A DNA stretch of 64,000 bases from Ornithodoros turicata (GCF_037126465.1 NC_088206.1:8779187-8843186); one strand, 5' to 3'. Positions 1 through 12,259 are shown, counted from the stretch's first letter. The notes: generated by a model from the letters alone, not told the origin. Made by a program: numbers and translations.

Positions 1-658
1 GAACGTGAAACTCACCTTCACGAAATGTGGTTGATGAAACACGCCATAACTTCGCAAATAATACGCGACAACTACAGCCTTCTCTTTGGACAACTCGGTT
101 ACGCCTGCCAGAAGTATGTGAGCAGCGTCTTATACTCGTTCGCCTTCAACGCATCGAGAATTAACATTGCAGTTCAGAAGTCTCAAAATCGAAACTAAGT
201 GACAACCTAGATTCGTCCGCCATGTTGGAGTTTAGATGCGCCACCTACAGGTCATGAAAAACGCGAATTACTCCGTTTGCTGTAAGACTTGCAGAACGCA
301 GGTTGACATGAACGGCAATCAACGACTTCAGAAAATCCCAGAAAGCTTAGCGCAGATTTGAACTATGGGGACTTGCTGATAACAAAGGAGGAGAGGTCTC
401 CAAGCTGTTTCGGTTCCTTCTCTCTGGGCCGATTGTCCATGAGGGGTCCAGGTCAGCGAAGACGAAACGTCAAGGACAGTTCATTCCAGTAATCTCCCAG
501 GATGCAACGCGTGCGCAAGGAGCATTGGGATTTTCTGGACTCATCTATTAACCGTGCTTTACGTTCGTGTATAGGATAACTTGGGACAAAGTGTTGCAGC
601 CCCTATGTAATGTGGCAGCGTGTAGTAACTTCTGATGCTTAAAACGGCAGTGGAGCGA
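1..658. other. unannotated stretch
   Basis: I see no gene, RNA or recognisable repeat here. Base composition is mixed and no frame is open for any notable length. Confidence 0.5.
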
Positions 659-737
659 CACCTAGTATTTCAACGATGAAAGATGAAAGTCACTGAAAAA
701 AGTAGCCAGCTGTAGGGATCGAACCCACCTAGTATTT
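659..737 (-). repeat. 5'-truncated tRNA-like SINE with target-site duplication
   Basis: The insert (671-725) read on the minus strand begins at the T-arm/B box (gggttcgatccctac). It continues through agctggctac, a T-run and cagtgactttcatctttcatc. The 12-mer cacctagtattt flanks it directly at 659-670 and 726-737, as expected for a retroposed insertion. The same tail recurs at 20193, 24459, 25866 and 27500, but here the tRNA head is missing. This family is called SINE-C below. No internal promoter other than the B box remains, so the copy is probably dead. Confidence 0.7.
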
Positions 738-2642
738 CTTTTAAGTTTTGGTTACGGCGTGTTCTAAAAATGACCTCTTTAAATGAACTGAATGAACTGA
801 AATAAAATGAACTCTTTACGAAGAACGACGGACACGGTTGATTTGCAGCGCGCGCGCGATGCCTCTGTTTCCCGCACTTTTGAAAAATCCACCACTATCG
901 GCGTTGAGGTGGTTTGGTGATTTGAGGAAAGGAGTGAGGTCTGCCGGCCCCCCGCTGTCCTCCACTCTTGGAAGGAGCCTATCGGAGAGCGAGGGAATGG
1001 GAAGGCTGTTTCGTGACGTAGTTTACTCTCATGACACGTGACTCGTGACCTAGACCGATAGAAAAGCCCTGGGACTTGCCGACGTCGTGCGAGGATCGTG
1101 TCGGCCGCACGTGTCTGCATTCTCCGACTTGTTTCCGTAAATTTGATTGCGCGATCGCAATACAGCCCACAGCGGAGGTATTTTGCATGGTGACTCCCGA
1201 TGAACAACTTGACGAATGAGACAGGGTTCCGAGCCACGTTAAATGTCACCTGTACTCGTGGTCACTTTTTATTCGTCCCGTTTTGTACTCCTTTGCAGTG
1301 CCTAGAAGACTTTGAATTATGAGTCATGGTTCCCACTGGTCCATGTAACTCTTTAACACGCTAGAATTCGGAAGTGCCGTTCTGAAGGTCCTTGGAACTC
1401 GGCAGTGTTCCACAGGCCTTGAAAACCCTTGACTTTGTGGAGTTTTTTTCTTTTTTTTCAAATTATTGCGAAGGTGGCAGTGGAAGTTCCACCTATCCAG
1501 AGTCCGAACTGTAGTTTGGAAACTACAGGAGTTAGATCTCACTGCAATAGAAAACGTTAGCGCTCGTACTCGTCAGCTCTGCCTTCTACCCTGGTATCAC
1601 TCATGTGTCCCCAATCACGTTTGTGAACTGTTGACTATTGCGGAGCCCTCGTTATATTTTGTCGTACTTTATATTTTCGTTGAATATTGAAGTCCTTGCC
1701 ATACACTGTGTTTCACATATACCGCAAAATGGTGGCTGAGCCCTAAAAGACCCTTAAAAGACCCCTGCATTTTTTAAAATAAAATTTAGTGTGAAGCATG
1801 TAATCGTTCCGTGGAGATCCAACTATACTACGCTACGATGAAACGTAGCGCGCGCTGTGGACAGCTCACGCTACATAGAGTTACGTACTACGTTCACCAA
1901 GCTCCAATCTGTTTAGGAACGCCGTTTTCATTGAACGTGCATCGCGTACCCAATGTCCCACATTTGCTTGCTTTCTTTTCAGCCATGGCCCACACGCCGA
2001 AGCAACGAATACCACGAAAGCAACTCCCTCGTCCCAGCACATTGCTTCAGGCGCGTCCTGGCATCACCACCGAGACCGCCGTATACATAATCCCGAGTTC
2101 AAGACACCGTTCCACGATCATCCTATCATCTCTCTCACACACTCCTTAATAATTGTAAGTGCCTCATATATAATATCTCTTTCATTATTTTCCACATTTC
2201 CCTCCTCACCTTTGCCCCCGCGTTCTTCCACCCCCAGGGGGGGCGAGCATACGTGGCTACGTGCATGCCGGAGCGTTTGCGAGTTCATTGAGTCCTTTCC
2301 ATCCGCGTCGCGTTCGCAGAAATTGGGTAAGGAGGAAACGATATAAAAGTTCTTCCCGTATATATGCTTCTTACGTGTGACGTCACGGCTGCCGATCGCA
2401 TGGCAACCGACCTGTTCTGGAGTATCTGCTGCCTAAAGTCGACTCACATGCTTCTCTGGTCAAGCCGCTCTTTTTTTTATCTTTCTGTATCTTTTACTCC
2501 GGACTGCTACTCGAATGGTTCGTGACCGAGAAATAGAAGAGCTATGTGGTCGAGATATATTCCATAGATAGGGGAGTGTGTGGAACCGGACGGTTTCCGA
2601 CAGGGTTTGGATAGGCTAATAAAGCAAATGAGAAGTTGCTAC
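738..2642. other. unannotated stretch with low-complexity tracts
   Basis: I see no gene. A T-rich tract lies near 1443-1460. A TATAAAAG at about 2342 followed by a TGACGTCA at 2378 could be promoter-like, but no Inr-type TCAKTY lies at the right distance and no coding frame follows. Confidence 0.4.
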
Positions 2643-2712
2643 TGGGCTATAGGCTGCATGGGCTATAGCCTGGGCTATAGGCTGCATGGGCTATAGCCTG
2701 GGCTATAGGCTA
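2643..2712. repeat. 28-bp palindromic tandem repeat, 2.5 copies
   Basis: The 28-bp unit starting tgggctataggctgcatg begins exactly at 2643, 2671 and 2699 (last copy partial). Each unit contains the self-complementary decamer ggctatagcc, so the array can form cruciforms or hairpins. Confidence 0.85.
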
Positions 2713-4381
2713 TGTGGTGACACAGCTACAATCCTGCACGAAAATGCCCTCGGCGCGTTTGCATAGGAACCTAACCGAGAGGAACTTTGGCGCAGTTTTG
2801 CAACTGCTCTGCTTCAAACGCGTGCTGCAACTCTAAGCTCCGTTGTCTTCCACCCCGTGCCAAGCACATTGTGAAAGATGTGGCGGAAGGCGTTCTTTGT
2901 GTTAGGTTCCTAGCACAATTTTTGTGCAAACTGGCATTGGACTCCGGTGTAGCCTTCAGAAGTTTTTTTTTCTCTCTCTCTCTCTCTCTCTCTTCATTCT
3001 TGACTTTATTTTGCGCCGCGTCTCGACTCGTTGTCTCGACCCGCACACGATTCTCGGCAGCCAATGAAAGTGCTCCGCTGACCTGACGTCACCACATGCG
3101 AGGAGTAGCTGTACGAAGTCGCCGCTGGTGCGCGCATACTTGTAAACTGAGTCGCTCAGGAAGTTTGCACTTCTCAATTTTTTTTTTTTTTTTGCTTGGC
3201 AGTTCTTGGAGGTAGTGGGAAATATACCTCTGGCCATATGGTGTCACATCAGGCGGTCACATCATGTTCGAAGTACCTCCGTACTCCATTAATGGGGTAG
3301 TGAAATAGCCCTCCTGAAAATTTTCTGTACGGCGGGTCGCCCTATAGAATTCGCGGGCGTTCTTGGGCAAAACCACTGATCACAGGTGAACCATAACGCG
3401 CGCGTGATGTCTTAGATCTGCAAACACCTCTCGAAACTACTTCAGAAACTCATTCATGGGGAGCCCACAAGAGAATGGGTGACATAGACATCACGGGGAC
3501 ACGATGGCAGTGCCGACCGGGTGGCCCGCTATATACACGCTGCGCTTACGCCACACTCAGCTTTCTTACGTCACAATATCAGATCGGGCCGTGCCTCCGA
3601 GGTCACGTCGCTTCGCACATGACTGATTTACTCAGTCCGAAGTTCTGGTATATGATGCAATGGCACAGTGATGAGACGAAAACGTTTTGCAGGGTCACTC
3701 ATGCCTATTCTTTCCTTTGAACACGTACCACCAAACATTCGTTGTCAGGAACGTCGAAGTTTATCGTCTCAAAATTCGGGATTTGGGGACACGGAAATTG
3801 CAGCGATTTGGACACCCGAACCCTACTTATGTACTCCGGTCACTTGGAAATCCACATCACAGTTTCTGCATCATGAAACCGCCCGATATACGCCATTTTT
3901 ATTGAGCAACGAGAGAAGTAAACGCACTTGCGAAACGTAATTCCTGAGATGGAAGGAAGGAAGGAGAGGTAGTTAAGTGGGGGAGGGGAAGGGGGGCTGG
4001 CGACGCTCAGTTGCCGCGTGAGAGTTGCAGCAACGTCGTAAACAGAAAAAGGACAGGGAGGTCCTCGTCGCGTTCCTGCCCATAAGACACGTTCTTCGAG
4101 CAACGGTGCCCACCAAACTGTGTGCGTGACGGGCAAACAGAGGGAAGAACTCATTGAGCGCAGCGACTTTGCTTTTTCGCTTCCTTCGTCAGAAATAAAG
4201 GCAGCGCTCGAAAAAAAAGTGCGTTCGTCGATCCGAATTGTGTTCGTCGTACAATTTTGGACACCGTACAAAACAGCTTTATACCAGTTCTCTTTCTCTT
4301 TTGTGTACGCAAGAACGTCAACAACGAGGTAATGCGAACGATGATGATGATGATCGTGGTGGTGGTGGTGGAAAAGAAATA
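2713..4381. other. unannotated stretch; (CT)n at 2971-2993
   Basis: The only structure I see is a (CT)n microsatellite at 2971-2993, a T-run near 3179-3194 and a TGACGTCA at 3084. Open frames overlap on both strands and show no recognisable protein. Confidence 0.45.
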
Positions 4382-4383
4382 TA

Positions 4384-4923
4384 CAGTCAACCCTCGATTT
4401 ATGAACCTTCGATTTATGAATTCCTTCGTTTTATGAACAGGAGCACGAGGAACCAAACTTTTTACATTAATTTTTCCCTCGTTTTATGAACCTCGATATC
4501 CGAATAATGAATGGAAAATCTGGGAACCAACTAGGAGTTCCCCAGCGTTATTGCCCTCAATTTATGAACAGATCGTTCTGAGGTCAACAGAAATCTTCAA
4601 AGGTATTATTCCGTGGTCTTATGAATGATGCCGGAACGGACGAATCTTTTCCCAGGTATTGCACCCTCGATTTTTAACCCCTCGAAATCCGAACAACAAA
4701 CTGCTTTTCCGGGGACACATTAGGGTCGACCAAGTGTACAGCAGAAGGCATGGTCGAAAGCAAAATTACACAATATATTTCATTATAAACACAATCACAA
4801 CTCGCAAGTACTGTTTCGTCAGCTCTATAGTACTGACTTAACGGAATTTTCGATTTATGAATCCCTCGATTTATGAACGATTTTTCCGGAAACCGAGGGT
4901 GTTCATAAATCGAGGGTTGACTG
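4384..4923. mobile_element. pogo/Tigger-like non-autonomous DNA transposon (540 bp)
   Basis: The ends are perfect inverted repeats, cagtcaaccctcgatttatg and its complement, flanked by TA (4382-4383, 4924-4925). The motif ccctcgatttatgaac and close variants recur about eight times inside, on both strands, which suggests multiplied transposase-binding sites. There is no transposase ORF. The CAGT(C/G)AACCCTCG ends and TA duplication fit the pogo/Tigger branch of Tc1/mariner; this assignment is inferred from the ends only. Confidence 0.8.
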
Positions 4924-4925
4924 TA

Positions 4926-5503
4926 TATGCTTGTGACACATAATCAAGAGCGATAAAAGGAAGATCCTCACGTCCCCATCAAGCGAGTCGAAGGGAAATT
5001 GGAAGAAATGATATAAAGGTGATGAAGTACGAGCATGACGTTTCGGCCAAAGGGGGGGGATATATGTGAGGGATTTTTTTTTTTTTGGCAATTTCGATTT
5101 TTCTGCAGTGAGGCCTCCGTCACCACGTTATACAATGCAAGAAATGCACCCTCCCCTGCGTTAATTCCATCTTTTGTGCCGCCTTCTCACCTCTTAATTC
5201 CTGCCTCCCCTTCATGAGGTCATATCTTCTACCTTGCACCTCTTGATGACAGCGATGGGCCACTTCATTTAGTCTCTGTCGGCCTGTCTACGAGGATGGC
5301 ACCAGTAAACGAGCGGAGAAAGAGAATGAAGGTGACATCTCGGTGGTCTTTATGAAATATATTCGGAGAATATAAGGCAATCAGCGTGCAAAGAAAACAC
5401 TTTCGCTCCCGCGGGAACAGCGCCATCTGCGTGACCGTCTCCACTCTAGGGAGCTACGGAAGTTCCTCAACGTACGACATTCCCTGCACCGGACAGTTGT
5501 AAC
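4926..5503. other. unannotated stretch
   Basis: No gene or clear repeat is seen, apart from a G-run and T-run near 5050-5085. Confidence 0.45.
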
Positions 5504-5696
5504 AGAGGCGAAGTTGCTGCATAATGTAAAAAAACCCGAGACTAGGGAAGACTTCAGGGAACTAGGAAGACTAGGGAAGACTAAGAGACTTCGTGTTGTG
5601 TCTGTCCCTTCGTGTTCCCTAGTCTCGGGGGTTTTTGCATTATGCGTCATCTTCACCAGCTCGCTTGCTTCCTAGCCATTTTTTAAGAGGCGAAGT
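5504..5696 (+). mobile_element. hairpin-forming short retroposon with 11-bp TSD (copy 1)
   Basis: The insert (5515-5685, 171 bp) is flanked by direct copies of agaggcgaagt (5504-5514, 5686-5696). Its 5' part gcataatgtaaaaaaaccc..gagactaggga folds back on tccctagtctcggggg..gcattatgc. After the hairpin comes a tail, catcttcaccagctcgc then ttgcttcctagccattt. The same hairpin and tail recur at 56324-56464, inserted at an unrelated site. There is no A/B box, no ORF and no poly(A). The variable, long TSD points to target-primed retrotransposition by a partner LINE rather than a transposase; this is inference. The left arm carries a degenerate internal duplication (gggaagact repeated). Confidence 0.75.
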
Positions 5697-6775
5697 ATTT
5701 GCAGCAGCGATAAAGCACCATGTTTATTATGTAGCTATGCCACATCATCTTCGTTTTCTTTTCTTTTTTTGTGTGTGTGTGTCTTGTTGTTGTTGGATAG
5801 TACCACTCTTTTTCACGTCTTTGCTACGTTCGTTTCTTCTCTTTTTTTAGTTTTTTGCTATGCCTCTAAACCAAGGTCCAGAATGGACGGTAATCACCGT
5901 AAAGTATGTCCTAACGTACCGTACAATACAACTACATTACAAATACACAAGGAACAGGAAGCGGGACGGTGTGTACAGAATTCATTACTGAAAAACTCCA
6001 TTTGACACACCAAGAGAAATAAATTGTCTGCATCTTCAAATTATGTACCGAAGGTATTAAAAACGATTCGAGGAAAATACCTAGTCCTTCACAAAGGGTT
6101 ATGATAATGTTCGGGAGCACTCAAAAATAATCTCCTATTTACACACCGTATTGTTGCCTTTGTTCGCAGTTTCGAGCTGGAAAAAGCAATAGAAAAATCA
6201 GAGAGAAACAGCTATATGGCTGTCATTAGTGACAGTTGGTTAAGGCTTCGGGTTTACTACTTTAATGTGACTAGAGCTATTTTGGTGGGCTGTTGCGATT
6301 ATCTTTTGGTGCTCAGAAAATTCCTGGCTTGTCTGACGAAGATTTACCGAAACGGCTAATAAACACGATAACGTATCACTTCTCTAGCCTAGGCGAAAAG
6401 TACGTGAGTGCTCTCTATACTTTGGGGCAAATCAACTCTTGCAGATCGGCTGTACCCCACGTCTAAAGGCATGATTGGCTTAGGACTGCGCGTTACGTTT
6501 CCTATGCTCCCGCATGCCTCCTGAATCAGAATTGCTGCTTGTACACTGATAGTGTAGCGAAAACACGTGTCGGAGACGACGTACTCGAACTTAGGAGGCA
6601 CTTGGGTGCTTTTGAAGCGAAATATTCGCGTTAACAGAACATGTGAATCGGCGTCCCCGTCTGCATGACGTCATTCACCTTCTCGCATACCTCTCACTCA
6701 ATGTGCGGGCTACATTCTCCGCTGGCGGAGATATACATACATATGTGACAGTAGCTCTTACGTTGCCTCGGAGTA
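5697..6775. other. unannotated stretch
   Basis: A short (GT)n run lies near 5771 and a T-rich tract near 5757-5770. A TGACGTCA lies at 6666. No gene is seen. Confidence 0.45.
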
Positions 6776-6951
6776 CAGTCAAACTCCTTTACAACGAAAC
6801 TCAGGGGACAGCAAAAAAAATTCGCAGTAGAGGTATTTTCGTTAAAAAGGATGTCCATTATTGGACCTATAGGGCTCCAGCGGGACCGCAAAAAAATTTG
6901 CTGTAGTGGTATTTTCGTTAAAAAGGTGTTCGCTATCAAGGAGTTTGACTG
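6776..6951. mobile_element. pogo-like MITE, CAGTCAAACTCC family (copy 1)
   Basis: This is a 176-bp element flanked by TA. Its ends are cagtcaaactcctt and the complement aaggagtttgactg. The internal motif ggtattttcgttaaaaagg occurs twice. It is about 97% identical to the copy at 8769-8945, in the same orientation. No ORF. Assignment to Tc1/mariner-pogo rests on the ends and the TA target. Confidence 0.85.
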
Positions 6952-6953
6952 TA

Positions 6954-8768
6954 TAACATTGACGGGTGTCGTCCTAAAGAAAACCCTCTCGTCATCGTAA
7001 AATGTTCCCTCGCATTTTCTTTTTCGTTTTCTTTTTTTTTTTTCCATACCAAGGTCTTCTCGTTAGCTCAAAGTGGGTGCCGGGGAAGATGGGATGAGGT
7101 CTTGACATCGGAACGCCGACTTTCTCTTCCGCCACCGTTGCCCTCTTCCATGAAAGAAGTCATCATTCAGCCGCCTCTTTGTTCGGTATAGCTACTCTCT
7201 CAAGAGCGCACTCTCTTCAACTTACACACCTCGTTAGTTAACGTTAGCTCTTTCGCAAACACTTGCGGCGTTGCTTCGACGCGCCTATTTAAAGGCATTG
7301 TCTGAAGTTCTTCAGCCGTTCAACACGGTACATGTCTGCGTTCCTTCGGTTCAGTAAGGGGCAGCGAACCCTTTTACGGCTGACCGCTGAGATTTTTCAT
7401 CGAAAATGCTCGCAGCTGCGAGGGTAAACCAGCCGGCACTGTTGCAACACTGAAGCCCGCGCCGAACTCCTTTTCGCGATTTTCTTTCTTTTCAACGGAT
7501 GTGGCCTGCAGATGATTTTTTTTTTTAAATTCTGTTCTTCCTTCTGCATTGTGATACTTAACAGTAAGAATGCTGTAGCATACTGCTCATTACAAGAACC
7601 CAAACGGATAACGCACGTGTTTCAGCGTCGTTCACAGGGTTCGAACCTGTCGCCTTCGGATTAGTAAGCGTAAGTAACGATCAGAATGTGAAAAATATGC
7701 ACTTAATCAGTATTTTATCCAGAATCGCAAACCTGGGAGTGTAGCAAAAAATTTGGGGAGGGGGTTGTCATCATTATGGCTATGCCGTAAAAAAAACAAA
7801 ATGGGGATGTTGAGGGGGAGGGGGGTTGGATGAATCATTTCACGTACTATCTACAGATGCCGATAAACACTAACGCGCTCGACAATGACAAGTGTCTAAA
7901 ATGCCGAATTATTACGCAGGTTGAATGTCTCAGGCTTGCGAGCGGCGCATCGCCATAGAGAAAGCTGATACTGTTCGGTTGCCTTCTTCGCTATGCATGC
8001 AGGACAGAAGAAAAAAAAAAGTGGGGGAGAGAGGGACTATCAATGTTCTTAAAGTTGGCTGGAAGAAGGTGTGAGAGAAAAAAAAAGGCAACAAAGAGAA
8101 CTTTTTGTATTTTCTCTGTCTACCGTAACAACCCAAGAAGCGAACTCAAATGACTGATCACGTGACCCCCCATCGGCGCACATATTCCCCTGTCGTCTGC
8201 TTCACGCTCGTTCCCCCCCCCCCCCTCCCATGTAGTTGTCCATTGAGTCCACAGTTTACTCGCAGGCTTCCGAGAAATCATACTCTCATGGGCGAGCTTC
8301 GTCTGCCTTTGTTTCACACCCGTGAGAAAGTTCCGGAAGACGTCCCTCTGCTCCTTTTTTTCTTCTTGTTTCTTTTTTTTTCTTTCTTTTTTTGCCCTCT
8401 CCCTGTAACCTGAGCGAGCGCGCAAGGGAAGGTGCATGATCCGCAGACGCTCAGCAGACAGTCTCGATTTTATTTTATTTTTTCTCTCTCCCGTCCCTGC
8501 AGATTTTGCGTGGGCGAAGCTCTTCCGTTTTCTTGGAAAGCACTGCTCCGTTTCTCGGTTCGCTGTGCTCTTTGATTTCTTTAGCAGACGCGTCAACATT
8601 TGAGCCTGTGAAAGTTCTGTAGTGTCTCACAGTCAACCAGAGGTCGTATATGTGCGAGAAAGCTGGAACGTCGTCCTCAGGTGTCTGTGATGCCGCTAAC
8701 ACCTTCCTGAAATGAAACCAGTTCAGATTACGGTAGTTCCTTCAGCTTATTTTTAATTCATACAAATA
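6954..8768. other. unannotated stretch with weak promoter-like and tRNA-like motifs
   Basis: TATTTAAA at 7286 lies 28 bp before a cttcagcc, a poor match to an arthropod Inr, so promoter activity is only a guess. A degenerate T-arm (caggttcgaaccctg, minus strand) lies near 7633-7650. Homopolymer runs of A, T and C lie near 7505, 8010, 8212 and 8370. No gene is recognised. Confidence 0.35.
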
Positions 8769-8945
8769 CAGTCAAACTCCTTTACAACGAAACTCAGGGG
8801 ACAGTAAAACAAATTCGCAGTAAAGGTATTTTCGTTAAAAAGGATGTCCATTATTGGACCTATAGGGCTCCAGCGGGACCGCAAAAAAAATTTGCTGTAG
8901 TGGTATTTTCGTTAAAAAGGTGTTCGCTATAAAGGAGTTTGACTG
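8769..8945. mobile_element. pogo-like MITE, CAGTCAAACTCC family (copy 2)
   Basis: This 177-bp element has TA on both sides and the same ends and interior as the one at 6776-6951, with about five differences. The low divergence implies a fairly recent insertion or a local duplication. Confidence 0.85.
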
Positions 8946-8947
8946 TA

Positions 8948-10719
8948 CTAACGTTTCGTTGTTTGGCATGTAAAGTTGTTACTGCATTTGATGATGATAG
9001 TTCCCTCTCTGGCACATCTATACTCTTCCGAAAATTTGTGTTTTTTTTTTTTTTTGCAATCTTCCGAAAATACCTGTGGCTTGTAGCCCGGCAAGTTGTC
9101 ACCACTATTACTTGAAACTTGATCAAAGAAACGTGGCATACGAATGTTCTTGACTAACCGCACGTCTACGATGCCTGAACTTAATTTGAAGCCCCAATCC
9201 GTTGAAGGAACACAGAAAGCGCTTCAGTCACGACCATATTTACGAACCAAGCCGTTAACCTGACTGCTAAAACGCACCATGCGAAGTGATTCACTCGACA
9301 GATGCATACATATCGCGGAATTCGATTTCGAAAATCGCGACCGCGCGCAACGGTGGCAATGCCCGCAATTAGCCCCAGAGTCGCTTTGACGTCATCGCGG
9401 TGCAACCCGCTCACTGGTTTGCTTGTTTGGAGAAGCGTCGTCTGCTACACACAGAGAGAACTGGGAGTAGAAATGAAATAGAAAAGTGCGATTGGAGCGC
9501 GGTCTTTCTTGTAACCACGATGACATCACAATCCTCCTCCTCCTCCTCCTCCTCCTCCGGGCCTGTAGAGCGAGTCGAGCGGGAACGCGCGCGTCGATGT
9601 TCGGGGGCGTTTTATTCCAAGAAAAAAACTGCGTACAGAGAATTTTTTTTTTGTCTTCGTTGTCACGTCAAGTTACGTCCTTTCGTAATTCGCCAGAAAC
9701 AGAAAATCTTTTGAATGGCTTTCTGGGCTCTTTTAAAGTGTCACTCCGGACTCGGAAAACAGCGTTTATTTTATTTAGTCCATGAAAAGAAGGTGTCTCA
9801 AGGATTCTATTCGCGAAATTTCAATCCTGTTTACGAACGCTGCGCACTTCTGTCAATTTTTGAAGGTCTGTTGAGCCTCCACAAGTTTCGATGACGCTAA
9901 GAGCCGGTGACGTAATCATAAGCCCATAAATTGCAACGATGTCATGCTCTGGAGAGGGCACTCGTCTCCTAGCAACGACGCTGGCGTCCGGGGAGGGTCA
10001 CGTGGTGGAGAAGTCACGTGACACTAATCGAAAGAGGGGGAAATGGGAGAGATGTCTTCTCCCTCCTTTGTGTTTTCTGGAAGGTCGGAGTGATCGGATG
10101 ATATGTCACGTGGGGCTCCGCTAACGGTGTGCAAAAAGTGAGCCCCCCAGAAGACGCAAAGGGCAACAACGTTGCCAGAAGGGAGCCTGGCGCTCGGTCG
10201 GAGCCTAACATGACGTCACAGTTCTCGAAAATAAAAATTAGCTTTCTCTAGCTTTCGCGAGCCAAATTATTTTGCAAGAATGTAAAGTGAGACAAGAAGA
10301 TTCCAGTAACATAACTTTGGTAGGATTCTGAAGACACGAGATTTAGTCCGCAGTGGCACTTCCATTAAACATTCGAAACTCGATAACAGAGAATTTCAAC
10401 ATAAGGCAGGATACCCAAGCACTTTGCGTGCCCTAAATAAATAAAGAGACATTATTGCGCATGCCCAGATCCGGAAGAGTGCTTTCCGCAATGCGCAGTG
10501 ACGACGCCTTATTTCGTTTGGTATCCAAATCGATTGCGCACCTTATTTTAAAATTCGTTAACGATAATTCCTGGCTTATGTCATAGATATGGTCCCTTGA
10601 CGTTAGCATATTCAGTGTAGTAATGCGCCAAGGGTTCTAGGTAAACGCTGGTCTGGGTAAAAGTGTTTATATCTCGACATTCTCTATACGTGTCTGTATC
10701 TATAGTGCTCTGCTCGTTC
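8948..10719. other. unannotated stretch; (TCC)n at 9532-9558
   Basis: A (TCC)n microsatellite (9532-9558), a T-run near 9042, TGACGTCA at 9387 and 10211, and a pair of TCACGTG(A/G) E-box motifs at 9996-10021 are the only structures I see. No gene. Confidence 0.4.
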
Positions 10720-11048
10720 CGCGTAAAGAAGTGTCGGCCTCGGTGGCTCAGTCGTTAGCGTGTCCGCCTGCTGATCCCAAGATCGCGGGTTCAAACCCGG
10801 CCGAGGACGGTGGTGGCAACTTGGTGGAAGCTAGGGTACGAGTACTTCGGACACACTGTCTTCCGCGAGGGACGTTAAATGTGGGGTGCCGTATGTCGAG
10901 ATTTCAGCGCACGTTAGTGAACCCTCAGGTGGGCAAAACTAATCCGCAGACCCGACCACTGTGACGTCATGCGCTCATGAACACAGTTGTCTCGTGACGT
11001 AAAGCCCCGAATCATCTTCATCATTATTATTATTACGCGTAAAGAAGT
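10720..11048 (+). mobile_element. full-length Ruka-like tRNA-derived SINE with 13-bp TSD
   Basis: The SINE body (10733-11035, 303 bp) is flanked by perfect 13-mers cgcgtaaagaagt (10720-10732, 11036-11048). The head is tRNA-like: A box ggtggctcagtcgttagcg and B box gggttcaaacccggccgag. A body with cgcacgttagtgaaccctca and ggtgggcaaaactaatccgc follows, ending in a cat/att repeat tail. Resemblance to the tick SINE Ruka is from memory of that family and needs a database search. A TGACGTCA sits in the body at 10962. The two Pol III boxes look intact. Confidence 0.88.
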
Positions 11049-12259
11049 CCCCAGTTTTAGCGAAAAAGTGCCACGATATTTAATAAAAGAAAGAGTGTGT
11101 ATGGGGGGAATTTCGCATTTATTCTTCGCATTTTCCGTTGGAAATGGTAAGATAGTGGCCGTGTAATAGTATGACAATCTTATGTCGTCGAGATGACCTG
11201 GTGACGCACCCGGAAATTGATTGGCCAAAAAAAAGGGAGGCGGGGCGAGCTTTTTCTATGACGTTCAGCGCATTTATGGGATCTTGCCGCTTTTCTTAGG
11301 CTGCAAGAAAATAAGGTTTCCGTTACCACTTTGCTCTAGCCCACAGAACTGCATATTTTGCGGCCCGCACGCAAGGCAGACCATTTCACATTCCGCTGTA
11401 ACATTCCTCTCATGCCAACTGCAAGGACTTGGATTCCAGCGTGGGATTTCCAGCGAAGTACCGCCATTAGAATTCCTGAGCGCATCCTATACCCTACCTT
11501 GCGCCTGACGAAGAATTTCATAAATCCCAGCACTACCCTTCTCCGCCGTGAGCGCGAGATGGTCGCTTTGAAGCGATCCCCTTGCGCTGACCTCGCCAAC
11601 GTGTCATTTTTGACGCCCTATTCCTTATCACTTCCAATATACTATCACCGGCGACCGTCTCGACCCAGCCCTATCAGCCGTTCTCCAAAGTATGCATAAA
11701 TTAACGCCGACCGTCAATCCAGACTAGCAAGAATGCGGAGAACGTTATCGTGCTATCATTCACGATTGTAACCGGTTGCAAATGCTGACGCAAATTCCTC
11801 CCTGCCACGTGATAGGGGGGTCGCCAAAGGCGTGCCACCGGCTACGGTCCAATTGACGGTTGTCGTCGGACATGCAAAGAAATTGATTACGAGTAGTATA
11901 GCCCAATTAGTTTAATATAATTATATTCTCAGTAATTAATTACTTTCGATGTTCTGTAATTGAAATGGTAACTTGGTTACTTTTGCAGGTAATTGGATTT
12001 TATCTTTGGAGTTATTTTAGAATTACTTTGCATACGATACGGGATTAAATTTAATCTTAAAACAGACAAGAACGGCATGGGGTAATCTCGAAGCGCTCAG
12101 AGGTTAACCAAGTGAGCCAGACATCCTTCTGTCGTCCTTCAGTCATGAAATAGTGACTCCAGTCGGCCTCTCCAAGGACGAAGATCTCTTCCTGGGTGGC
12201 TTGTGAGTCATCCCTCTCTCCCTTCCCGTGCTCTCCTTCATTTACTCAGTCGGTAGTCT
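11049..12259. other. unannotated stretch with an AT-rich TAATTAC-type repeat
   Basis: The segment about 11890-12060 is AT-rich and dominated by taattactt/gtaattg motifs, like sequence near 22090-22140 and 19160-19220. This may be a very degraded transposon family, but I cannot place its ends. No gene is seen. Confidence 0.35.

Noticed and set aside
2342..2385. TATAAAAG plus CRE as a promoter
   Set aside because: No Inr at the required distance and no coding frame downstream; the CRE octamer is over-represented throughout the window.
7630..7655. tRNA gene from a T-arm-like caggttcgaaccctg
   Set aside because: No A box, anticodon arm or acceptor pairing around it.
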